Of a stretch of 9,798 nt of DNA, positions 1-6,405 are shown piece after piece. The position numbers were made by a program, and so were the translations under genes. Origin of the DNA: Candidatus Kapaibacterium sp. (GTDB lineage Bacteria; Bacteroidota; Ignavibacteria; Kapaibacteriales; UBA961). Positions within the stretch are counted from its first letter, which is position 1; every line of letters starts with the position of its first letter. The stretch is taken from positions 1 through 9,798 of the forward strand of contig JALRHN010000076.1 in assembly GCA_023259575.1 (NCBI GenBank). The letters are read 5' to 3'. The notes beneath the pieces are model-generated. The model had not been told where the DNA came from, made no database searches, and saw only the letters and a list, made by a program, of their open reading frames with translations.

Positions 1-2331
1 AAAATCTCTATACAAAGAATCCATAATAAGGCATTAAGAATTAGCTTTTCAGATCAAGCTCATCCTCCATTAAACAATCCTTACGGCATTCACACCATAC
101 CTTCCTCTATTCAATTTATTTCGATTGATTTTGGAGATTTTATGGAGTTTAGATCTTTTGATAATGAAATTATCTGCAAAGTGGATAAAAATCCAGTTCG
201 TTTATCTTTTATTCACAAGAAGCAATTATTATTAAGAGAGTTTAATGGACTTTTTGAACACTATCAAAACAAAGCTATTTCATTTGAGTTAAGTCCTGAA
301 GAATCTATTTTTGGAGGTGGATCTAGGGCATTACCATTAGATAAAAGAGGATATTCATTTCCTTTATATAATACTGCTGTTTATGGTTATTCCAATGGTG
401 CTGAACAACTTAATGCAACTATTCCTTTATTTATTTCAAATAAAAATTATGGACTCTATTTAGATACTTATGCAGCAGGTATGGCAGATATCGGATTCAA
501 AAATAAATCCACGATGAAATTTGCTATAGAGTCAGGTAGTTTATCTTATATAGTATTTTGGGGCGATTCATTTGGTGATATTGTGTCATCATTTACGGAT
601 GTATCTGGACATCAACCTTTACCTCCTATATGGTCTCTTGGATTTATTCAATCAAAATATGGTTATAAGAACCAAAATGAAGCAATAGATATCGTTCAAA
701 AGTTGAAAAAAGCTCAGATACCTTTAGATGCATTAGTATTAGACTTATACTGGTTTGGTAAAAAAGAATTTATGGGGAATTTAGATTGGGATAATGAGCA
801 ATGGCCTGATCCAAAAAAAATGATTGCATCTTTTGATTCACTTGGTATTAAGACTATTCTGATTACAGAACCTTATTTTATAAAAAGTTCTTCTCAATAT
901 TCTTATGCTTCTGACCATGATTTTTTTGCAAAAAATGAATTAAATCAACCATATATTATCTCAGATTTTTGGGCAGGTCCAGCATCATTATTAGATATTT
1001 TCAATAATGATGCAAAAAAGTGGATGAGTACATTCTATAAAAAACAGTTATCTCTTAATGTTGGTGGTTGGTGGAGTGATTTGGGAGAGCCTGAAAATCA
1101 TCCTAAAGAAATGAGACATTCTTTAGGAAAAGCTCGTGAAGTACATAATATATACTCTATGTTTTGGAGTGAAATGTTATGGGATGTATATAAAGAACAT
1201 GCTCCTCAAACAAGGCTATTCAATCTTTGTAGGGCTGGTTATACAGGGATGCAGCGATACTCTACATTTCCTTGGTCGGGTGATATTCAAAGAAGTAATG
1301 AAGGTTTACAGGCGCAAATACCAATTATGCTTACAATGGGACTCAATGGTGTTGGTTATATGCATTCTGATTTAGGTGGATTTACAGGAGGCCCACAAAA
1401 TGATGATTTGTATATTCGATGGCTACAATTCGGAGCATTTTGTCCAATTATGAGAGCTCATGGCGAAGGTGTACCTTCAGAACCAATTCATTATCCAGAT
1501 TCTGTGCTTTCTATTGTTAGAGAATACATTAAACTAAGAACCAGATTTCTTCCATATAATTATACATTAGCTTGGGAGAACTCACAAAAAGGATTTCCTT
1601 TAGCAAGACCTATTTTTTGGAATGATATTGCTTATTCCAACTTTACAGAAATTCAAGATGAATATTTGTGGGGTAACAATATATTGATTGCTCCAATTTT
1701 AGAGGCTGGAAAAAGGAAGAGGAATGTTATTCTTCCTCATGGCAATTGGTTTGACTATTGGAGCAATACTAAAATCACTGGAAATAGTTCTTTAGATGTT
1801 TTGGCTCCTATTTCTGCTTTACCAATCTTTATAAAAGGTGGTACAATTCTTCCGCTTACCAAAGAACTTGAGAATACTCAGCAATATAAGGCCGATACAT
1901 TCTATGTTCTATACTATAGAGATACAACTATACAAGAAAGTACTTTTGATATCTTTACCGATAATGGGAAAGACCCAATGTCTATTAAAGACAGCGCATA
2001 TAGACTGATTGAATGTAAAGCTCTTGAGTCAACTTCTAATAAAGAAACTCAATTTTCTATTCAGTATAAGCAGGGTAAAGGATATGCTGGAGAGCCTTCA
2101 AAAAGATCTTTTCACTTAAACCTGATAAATGTAGATCATTCACCAATATCAGTAAAAGCTAATAATGTATCGATTAAGTTGGCAAAAGATGAAGGTTCTT
2201 TCTTAAAAAGTAAAGTTCCGATTGCTTGGTATACCACAACTAAGAACAATAGTAAGGTTGGAGAATTACATATTCGTTATACAATGAATGGAGAAAAAGC
2301 GCCAATTCTCTCTATTATTCATTCAAAATAA
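1..2331 (+). CDS. Glycoside hydrolase family 31 enzyme (alpha-glucosidase or alpha-transglucosylase type), 5'-truncated by the window
   Basis: The frame is open from base 1, so the ATG at 142 is internal; 776 residues are visible and the true start lies upstream. Numbering visible residues: an N-terminal beta-sandwich (about 1-195), a TIM barrel (about 200-540) and C-terminal beta domains (about 560-776). GH31 hallmarks are LDLYWFG with Asp248 (substrate pocket), GWWSDLGEPE with Asp360 as expected nucleophile, PWSGDIQRS with Asp428 as expected acid/base, HSDLGGF (His455, Asp457) and MRAHGEG (Arg485, His487). The family retains configuration and acts on alpha-linked glucosides or xylosides. 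The GEPE form of the nucleophile motif is, from memory, like Agd31B-type 4-alpha-glucosyltransferases, so transglycosylation is possible. There is no T9SS tail, and export cannot be judged without the N-terminus. It converges on the permease gene. Family assignment is firm; substrate is open. Confidence 0.95.
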   Translation, partial: KISIQRIHNKALRISFSDQAHPPLNNPYGIHTIPSSIQFISIDFGDFMEFRSFDNEIICKVDKNPVRLSFIHKKQLLLREFNGLFEHYQNKAISFELSPEESIFGGGSRALPLDKRGYSFPLYNTAVYGYSNGAEQLNATIPLFISNKNYGLYLDTYAAGMADIGFKNKSTMKFAIESGSLSYIVFWGDSFGDIVSSFTDVSGHQPLPPIWSLGFIQSKYGYKNQNEAIDIVQKLKKAQIPLDALVLDLYWFGKKEFMGNLDWDNEQWPDPKKMIASFDSLGIKTILITEPYFIKSSSQYSYASDHDFFAKNELNQPYIISDFWAGPASLLDIFNNDAKKWMSTFYKKQLSLNVGGWWSDLGEPENHPKEMRHSLGKAREVHNIYSMFWSEMLWDVYKEHAPQTRLFNLCRAGYTGMQRYSTFPWSGDIQRSNEGLQAQIPIMLTMGLNGVGYMHSDLGGFTGGPQNDDLYIRWLQFGAFCPIMRAHGEGVPSEPIHYPDSVLSIVREYIKLRTRFLPYNYTLAWENSQKGFPLARPIFWNDIAYSNFTEIQDEYLWGNNILIAPILEAGKRKRNVILPHGNWFDYWSNTKITGNSSLDVLAPISALPIFIKGGTILPLTKELENTQQYKADTFYVLYYRDTTIQESTFDIFTDNGKDPMSIKDSAYRLIECKALESTSNKETQFSIQYKQGKGYAGEPSKRSFHLNLINVDHSPISVKANNVSIKLAKDEGSFLKSKVPIAWYTTTKNNSKVGELHIRYTMNGEKAPILSIIHSK

Positions 2332-2332
2332 T

Positions 2333-3169
2333 TTATTCTTTTAATGCTCCAGCTGTTAAACCTTCAATAATTTTTTTACTAAAGAGAATAAACAACAGTA
2401 ATACAGGAATTGCAGAAATACTAGCGCCAGCCATAAGATGTCCCCAATCTATAGATTGACGTCCAATATAATATGCCAAGCCAACAGGCAAAGTGCGCAT
2501 TTCTGGTGAATTCGTAAATAAAAAGGGATAAAGAAATGAATTCCAACTTCCGAGGAATGTATAAATAGCTAACACTGTTAAAACTGGCTTACATAATGGC
2601 AATACAATTCTAAAAAATATATATAATTCACCAGCTCCATCTATTCTTGCTGCATCTTCGATATCCGAGGGCAATGATTGTATAAATTGACGCATAAGAA
2701 ATACTGCAAAAGGCGCTAATATTCCGGGTATTATTAATGCCCAAAATGTGTCAATCCAATCAAAAGCAACCATCATTCTATACAGTGGAATCATTATTAC
2801 TTGCTGTGGCACCATCATTAAACCCATCACTGATGCAAAAAGGATATGTTTCAAGGGGAAATCATATCTAGCAAAAGCATAACCACATAAAGAAGCAAAA
2901 AATACATTACCAATCGTAACAATGATTGCTATCATTAATGAATTAACAAAATATCTACCAAATGTATCGGTAATAAAGATATCTGCATAATTCTGAAAAG
3001 ATGGTGTTTCCAGAAAAAATTGCAAAGGAGAAGTGAACGATTCTGGATGCTGAAATAAGGAATAAGCTAACATTATGATCATAGGAATAATCATAACAAT
3101 AACTGTAGATATTAATATTCCATTAATAATCAATGATGATATACTCTTTTTACTTATTGTAGGTTTCAC
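2333..3169 (-). CDS. Carbohydrate ABC transporter permease, MalG/UgpE-like (CUT1 family)
   Basis: Inner-membrane subunit of a sugar importer, normally paired with a MalF-type permease, an ATPase and a substrate-binding protein. The 278-residue length is usual for MalG-like subunits. About six hydrophobic segments are visible (roughly residues 13-36, 74-98, 108-130, 142-160, 186-210 and 243-263). The EAA loop that docks the ATPase is clear: EDAARIDGAG at 171-180, ending in the conserved LP at 190-191. The C-terminus (IIEGLTAGALKE) is typical of the family. The start is GTG, 11 bases after the kbl stop; an in-frame stop lies just upstream and no Shine-Dalgarno is seen, so translation may be coupled to kbl. 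No partner subunit is in the window, so the sugar is unknown; the convergent GH31 gene suggests alpha-gluco-oligosaccharides (inference). Confidence 0.93.
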   Translation of the reverse strand: MKPTISKKSISSLIINGILISTVIVMIIPMIIMLAYSLFQHPESFTSPLQFFLETPSFQNYADIFITDTFGRYFVNSLMIAIIVTIGNVFFASLCGYAFARYDFPLKHILFASVMGLMMVPQQVIMIPLYRMMVAFDWIDTFWALIIPGILAPFAVFLMRQFIQSLPSDIEDAARIDGAGELYIFFRIVLPLCKPVLTVLAIYTFLGSWNSFLYPFLFTNSPEMRTLPVGLAYYIGRQSIDWGHLMAGASISAIPVLLLFILFSKKIIEGLTAGALKE

Positions 3170-3180
3170 AATGATATCAA

Positions 3181-4380
3181 TTATTTAATGACGCCTAATT
3201 TTTTTCCAATCTTTTCAAATCCAGCAATTGCTTTATCTAAATGTTCTTGTGTATGTGCAGCAGAAATCTGAACACGAATTCTGGCTAATCCTTTTGGAAC
3301 AACAGGAAAAAAGAAACCTACAACATATATATCTTCATCTAATAATTCTTTGGCAAATGTTTGAGCCAATACTGCATCATAAAGCATAATAGGTACAATT
3401 GGATGCGTACCTGATTTTATGTCAAAACCTAAACCTTCCATTTTAGAACGAAAATACTTTGTATTCTCTTCTAATGTGTCTCTTAATTGAGTTGTTGTGC
3501 TTAACAGATTAAATATTTCGATTGATGCTCCAACTACAGATGGAGGTAAAGAATTACTGAATAAATATGGACGAGAACGCTGTCTTAATATGTCAATTAT
3601 TTCTTGACGTCCTGTAGTGAATCCACCAATTCCTCCACCAAGTGCTTTGCCAAGCGTTCCAGTAATGATATCAACGCGTCCAGTAGCATTACATAGTTCT
3701 GTCACACCTCTGCCTTTGGCACCCATAAATCCCATAGAATGACATTCATCTGTCATTACTAAAGCTCCATAAGTATCTGCTAAATCACAAATTTTATCTA
3801 ATGGTGCTATTGTTCCATCCATAGAAAAAACTGCATCTGTAGCAATCATAATAAATCGAGCATTCTCAGCTTTTGCTTGTTGTAATTTTTCTTCTAAATC
3901 TGTCATATCCGCACATTTATAGCGATATCTTTTTGCTTTACATAAACGGACACCATCGATAATGGAAGCATGATTAAGTTCATCTGAAATAATAGCATCT
4001 TGTTCTGTAAGTAATGGTTCAAATACGCCCCCATTTGCATCAAAACAAGCAGCATATAGAATTGTATCGTCGGTACCACAAAATTCTGCTATCTTTTTCT
4101 CTAATTCTCGGTGGATATCTTGTGTTCCACAAATAAAGCGCACGCTAGACATACCATATCCATGAGAATCAAGAGCATGTTTTGCAGCTTCTATTACTTG
4201 AGGATGTGAAGATAAACCTAAATAATTATTAGCGCAAAAGTTTAATACTTTATTATTTCTTCCAGCAACTTCAATTTCTGGACCTTGTTCAGAAACTATA
4301 ATCCTTTCTGATTTATAAAGTCCATTGTCTTTAATAGTTGCAATTTCATTCTGTAAAAACTGTTGGAAAGAACCGTACAT
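3181..4380 (-). CDS. kbl: Glycine C-acetyltransferase (2-amino-3-ketobutyrate CoA ligase)
   Basis: PLP enzyme of the alpha-oxoamine synthase family that cleaves 2-amino-3-ketobutyrate with CoA to glycine and acetyl-CoA, the second step of threonine breakdown via threonine dehydrogenase. It closely resembles E. coli Kbl as I recall it: NFCANNYLGL (47-56), VRFICGTQD (80-88), NHASIIDGVRLCKAKRYRY (136-154), the PLP-contacting DECHS (211-215) and GTLGKALGG, with Lys245 as the expected Schiff-base lysine. RQRSRPYLFSNSLPP and FFFPVVPKG follow. A GTG at 4389 would add three residues; the ATG at 4380 gives 399 residues and aligns with the E. coli N-terminus (398), so I prefer it. It lies 40 bases after folK. 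No threonine dehydrogenase gene (tdh) is nearby. The paralogues BioF, HemA and serine palmitoyltransferase are less likely given the Kbl-specific match. Confidence 0.96.
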   Translation of the reverse strand: MYGSFQQFLQNEIATIKDNGLYKSERIIVSEQGPEIEVAGRNNKVLNFCANNYLGLSSHPQVIEAAKHALDSHGYGMSSVRFICGTQDIHRELEKKIAEFCGTDDTILYAACFDANGGVFEPLLTEQDAIISDELNHASIIDGVRLCKAKRYRYKCADMTDLEEKLQQAKAENARFIMIATDAVFSMDGTIAPLDKICDLADTYGALVMTDECHSMGFMGAKGRGVTELCNATGRVDIITGTLGKALGGGIGGFTTGRQEIIDILRQRSRPYLFSNSLPPSVVGASIEIFNLLSTTTQLRDTLEENTKYFRSKMEGLGFDIKSGTHPIVPIMLYDAVLAQTFAKELLDEDIYVVGFFFPVVPKGLARIRVQISAAHTQEHLDKAIAGFEKIGKKLGVIK

Positions 4381-4420
4381 ATAGATCACTTATTTATTAA
4401 AAAGTAGGAAATTCACATTA

Positions 4421-4933
4421 TCACAGTAAAAGCGAAGCGTTTCCGAATACCTTAATTTCTGCTGTATCAGTACACTCTGATAATAATTGTTTGATATTTT
4501 TTTTGAGTACAGGATGAATTCTATCAGGAGATATCTCTGATAATGGTTGTAAAACAAATGCTCTCAAATGCATCCTTGGATGTGGAATTGCTATATCTTT
4601 GGAATCAAATATACAATCTTCGAATAATACTATATCTATATCAATCTCTCTTTCATGCCATTTTGGCCTTAATTGTCTACCAATTGTATATTCAATACGT
4701 TTACAAGCTTCAATAATGAGCTCTGGACTTTTATCAGTATATCCACAAATAGCACAATTAAGAAAAACCGGCTGATCATTATAACCAACCGGTTCTGTTT
4801 CATATACTGATGAGCATTGCAAATCAGTGATTGCTTCTGAAAGTAAAGATATTGCCCTTTTCATCGATAATAATCTATCGCCAAGATTAGCACCTATAGA
4901 AAAAGCTATATATGATGTTGAATTAGAAGGCAT
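4421..4933 (-). CDS. folK: 2-amino-4-hydroxy-6-hydroxymethyldihydropteridine pyrophosphokinase (HPPK)
   Basis: Cytoplasmic folate-synthesis enzyme that transfers pyrophosphate from ATP to 6-hydroxymethyl-7,8-dihydropterin, giving the substrate of dihydropteroate synthase. The protein is 170 residues, a normal monofunctional HPPK length. Visible motifs are SIGANLGDR (12-20), YETEPVGYNDQPVFLN (44-59), the Mg/ATP-binding stretch KWHEREIDIDI with Asp98 and Asp100, and IPHPRMHLRAFVLQPL (116-131). The ATG lies inside the end of folB, an 11-base overlap, which implies translational coupling. FolB makes the substrate of this enzyme, so the pair encodes consecutive steps. The last 15 or so residues are poorly conserved in character but do not look damaged. 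Confidence 0.96.
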   Translation of the reverse strand: MPSNSTSYIAFSIGANLGDRLLSMKRAISLLSEAITDLQCSSVYETEPVGYNDQPVFLNCAICGYTDKSPELIIEACKRIEYTIGRQLRPKWHEREIDIDIVLFEDCIFDSKDIAIPHPRMHLRAFVLQPLSEISPDRIHPVLKKNIKQLLSECTDTAEIKVFGNASLLL

Positions 4934-5309
4934 CTCTAGACATCGATCTTTCTACTTCCACATAATCTATCAGATGTCTAATAGGAACAGTTAACTTTCT
5001 TAATCTCACCGTTAATTTTTCAATAGCAGTAAATTTATCCATCAATTCACTAGCGATTTCATAACTCAATGTTTCTATTAAGCTATATGAATCTCCATTC
5101 ACGATTTCATTTATAGAATAGACGATTTCTTCATAGTTCAATGCATTTTGAACATCATCACTTAGAACAGCTGTTTTATCAGAATAATATAAATCTACAT
5201 CAACTTGATATTTGCCGCCCAATGTTTGTTCTTCACTTCTTACGCCATGATTGGCATAGAATTGTATATTATTTAGTGTTAATCGTGTTAAGCTTGATTG
5301 TTTATTCAT
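4923..5309 (-). CDS. folB: Dihydroneopterin aldolase
   Basis: Converts 7,8-dihydroneopterin to 6-hydroxymethyl-7,8-dihydropterin and glycolaldehyde in folate synthesis. At 128 residues it has the usual single-domain length. Family motifs are FYANHGVRSEEQTLGGKYQ (17-35, including the pterin-site glutamate region), VDVDL, LNYEEI with Tyr59, SLIETLSYEIA with Glu79 (pterin-binding) and VRLRKLTVPI with Lys105 as the expected catalytic lysine. The residue after Lys105 is Leu rather than the Pro common in proteobacterial FolB; a K-L form is also seen in Bacteroidota as I recall. The ATG start is 21 bases after the upstream lipoprotein gene and has no clear Shine-Dalgarno. It overlaps folK by 11 bases. 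Confidence 0.94.
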   Translation of the reverse strand: MNKQSSLTRLTLNNIQFYANHGVRSEEQTLGGKYQVDVDLYYSDKTAVLSDDVQNALNYEEIVYSINEIVNGDSYSLIETLSYEIASELMDKFTAIEKLTVRLRKLTVPIRHLIDYVEVERSMSRDAF

Positions 5310-5330
5310 AAGAATCCAATAAATAAAAAA

Positions 5331-5924
5331 TTAAAATCCCTGCTTTTGAATAAAGACACCTTTATCAACTTTTACAAAGAAATCTTGATAAAATTTAGCA
5401 TCCTCAACTTGATATACTTCTTTAGGATTTCCTAAATTATCAAGCACTTTTACCTGAAAATTAGCTCGTACTTTGGTTTGCTTTCCAAATTCAGAAATAT
5501 TAACACTTGATTCAACAATTTTAATTTTATTATATGTTAAATCATTGTTATTTCGTGATCTATTTATATCGATTCCTTTAAAAAATTCCGACCAAAAATC
5601 ATTGGAGTTACCGCGTGATTGAGACAAGTCTATTTCTTTTTGAGCAGTAAGTAATCCTAAATCTAATTGTGCATTTTTGACAATAAAACCATCATCTTGC
5701 AATACATTGATAACGGCTTTCATTATCAATTTCACATTATTTGTGTCGAATTCTCTGGTTTGTACTTGCCTGGTTTGTAATTGCGTTTTAGGTGGATCTG
5801 GCGCTTGATATCTATTAACAACTGTGCAAGCAGATATCATGCTGACAATTCCTATCAAAGCAAGAATAAAAATGGAATTGTAATGCACTGATTGTTTCTC
5901 TTTTTTGTGAAGGTTATTATTCAT
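5331..5924 (-). CDS. Uncharacterised lipoprotein with an LQDDGF / LGLLTAQKE core
   Basis: I can give no functional name. The 197-residue protein has a basic n-region (1-15), a hydrophobic stretch (about 17-29) and a lipobox ISAC with Cys33 as the expected lipidation site, so it is probably membrane-anchored in the envelope. A short linker rich in Q, T and R follows (residues 49-58), coded by a 15-base tandem duplication. The mature domain begins REFDTNNVKLIMKAVINVLQDDGF and contains LGLLTAQKE (89-97), a pattern I associate with small conserved lipoproteins of unknown role in Gram-negatives. The middle (about 101-130) is rich in Asn, Ser and Arg and looks like a loop. The ATG is preceded by AAAAGAGA at six bases, a weak ribosome site. 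It sits 35 bases after the SmpA-like gene, suggesting a shared envelope role. Confidence 0.85.
   Translation of the reverse strand: MNNNLHKKEKQSVHYNSIFILALIGIVSMISACTVVNRYQAPDPPKTQLQTRQVQTREFDTNNVKLIMKAVINVLQDDGFIVKNAQLDLGLLTAQKEIDLSQSRGNSNDFWSEFFKGIDINRSRNNNDLTYNKIKIVESSVNISEFGKQTKVRANFQVKVLDNLGNPKEVYQVEDAKFYQDFFVKVDKGVFIQKQGF
5755..5784 (-). repeat. 15-base tandem duplication inside the lipoprotein gene
   Basis: Two adjacent 15-base units, 5755-5769 and 5770-5784, match at 14 of 15 positions on the + strand (one c/a difference at unit position 11). They keep the reading frame and encode LQTRQ followed by VQTRE, residues 49-58 of the lipoprotein, in the linker just after the lipidated cysteine. 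This looks like a recent or tolerated slippage event; no third copy is present. Confidence 0.85.
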
Positions 5925-5959
5925 AACAGATCTCTTTTATATTGTTATAAATTATACAC

Positions 5960-6370
5960 TTAAAACTTAGAGGCATGATATGAAAATGATTTCACTTTGC
6001 TATTCGTATCAAATTTTACAACTACTGTTAATGTTCTTTGTGTAACTGCAGCCGCTCCAGATCTGCTACCAGAGGCATATAATACCAAGAATAATCCACT
6101 AGAATTTTCTGAGTATGATGCTTCTGTCGCTATTTTGTCAAAAACCCATGTTTCATCACCACCTTCATCTTTTGTAACAATATTAGGTGAACCTAATGCT
6201 TCAGCAACTTGGGCACCACTCATTCCTACTTTGATTTCTTTTTGAACTTTTCCTACTGTTAGTTCTTGTTCTTTTACTGAATGTAAATTAGAACGATGAT
6301 CTACTGTTGTACAACCTGATGCTATAATGCTAAAGATTGCAATGATAGCTAAACTCTTGATGGTTTTCAT
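5960..6370 (-). CDS. SmpA/OmlA (BamE-like) domain lipoprotein
   Basis: A small envelope lipoprotein of 136 residues. The signal peptide MKTIKSLAIIAIFSIIASGC has a lipobox ASGC with Cys20. The mature part holds the BamE-like pattern: LTVGKVQKEIKVGM (37-50), then AQVAEALGSPNIVTKD with a DETWVFDKI strand (Trp75). It ends with QRTLTVVVKFD and a YHASKF C-terminus. The frame stays open upstream to 6541, but that stretch overlaps the neighbouring large gene and has no signal peptide. The ATG at 6370 gives a textbook signal peptide and has TTGGAGA seven bases upstream, so it is the start. BamE itself assists outer-membrane beta-barrel assembly; whether this relative does so is unknown. It is followed after 35 bases by the second lipoprotein gene. 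Confidence 0.9.
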   Translation of the reverse strand: MKTIKSLAIIAIFSIIASGCTTVDHRSNLHSVKEQELTVGKVQKEIKVGMSGAQVAEALGSPNIVTKDEGGDETWVFDKIATEASYSENSSGLFLVLYASGSRSGAAAVTQRTLTVVVKFDTNSKVKSFSYHASKF

Positions 6371-6376
6371 GATTAT

Positions 6377-6382
6377 TCTCCA
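6377..6382 (-). promoter_or_regulatory. Ribosome binding site deciding the SmpA-like gene start
   Basis: On the - strand this reads TGGAGA, with GGAG at 6381-6378 and seven bases to the ATG at 6370. It is the clearest Shine-Dalgarno in the window and supports the 136-residue form over the longer open frame that runs into the upstream gene. Confidence 0.7.
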
Positions 6383-6405
6383 AGAACTTGTAATAGTGAA
6401 AGAGA

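Noticed and set aside
142..144. ATG as the start of the GH31 gene
   Set aside because: The frame is open from base 1 to 141 and the translated residues continue the N-terminal beta domain, so this ATG is internal and the gene begins outside the window.
2316..2345. Possible AT-rich hairpin at the convergent gene ends
   Set aside because: The arms are imperfect A/T runs with a mismatch and no GC stem; not good enough to call a terminator.
4766..4794. Inverted repeat AACCGG...CCGGTT within folK
   Set aside because: Six-base arms with a 17-base loop, inside conserved HPPK codons (the EPVGYNDQPVF region); coding constraint explains it.
5951..5956. TATAAT on the - strand upstream of the second lipoprotein gene
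   Set aside because: The region about 17 bases upstream reads ATCATG, not like a -35 box. In such AT-rich DNA a lone TATAAT is expected by chance.
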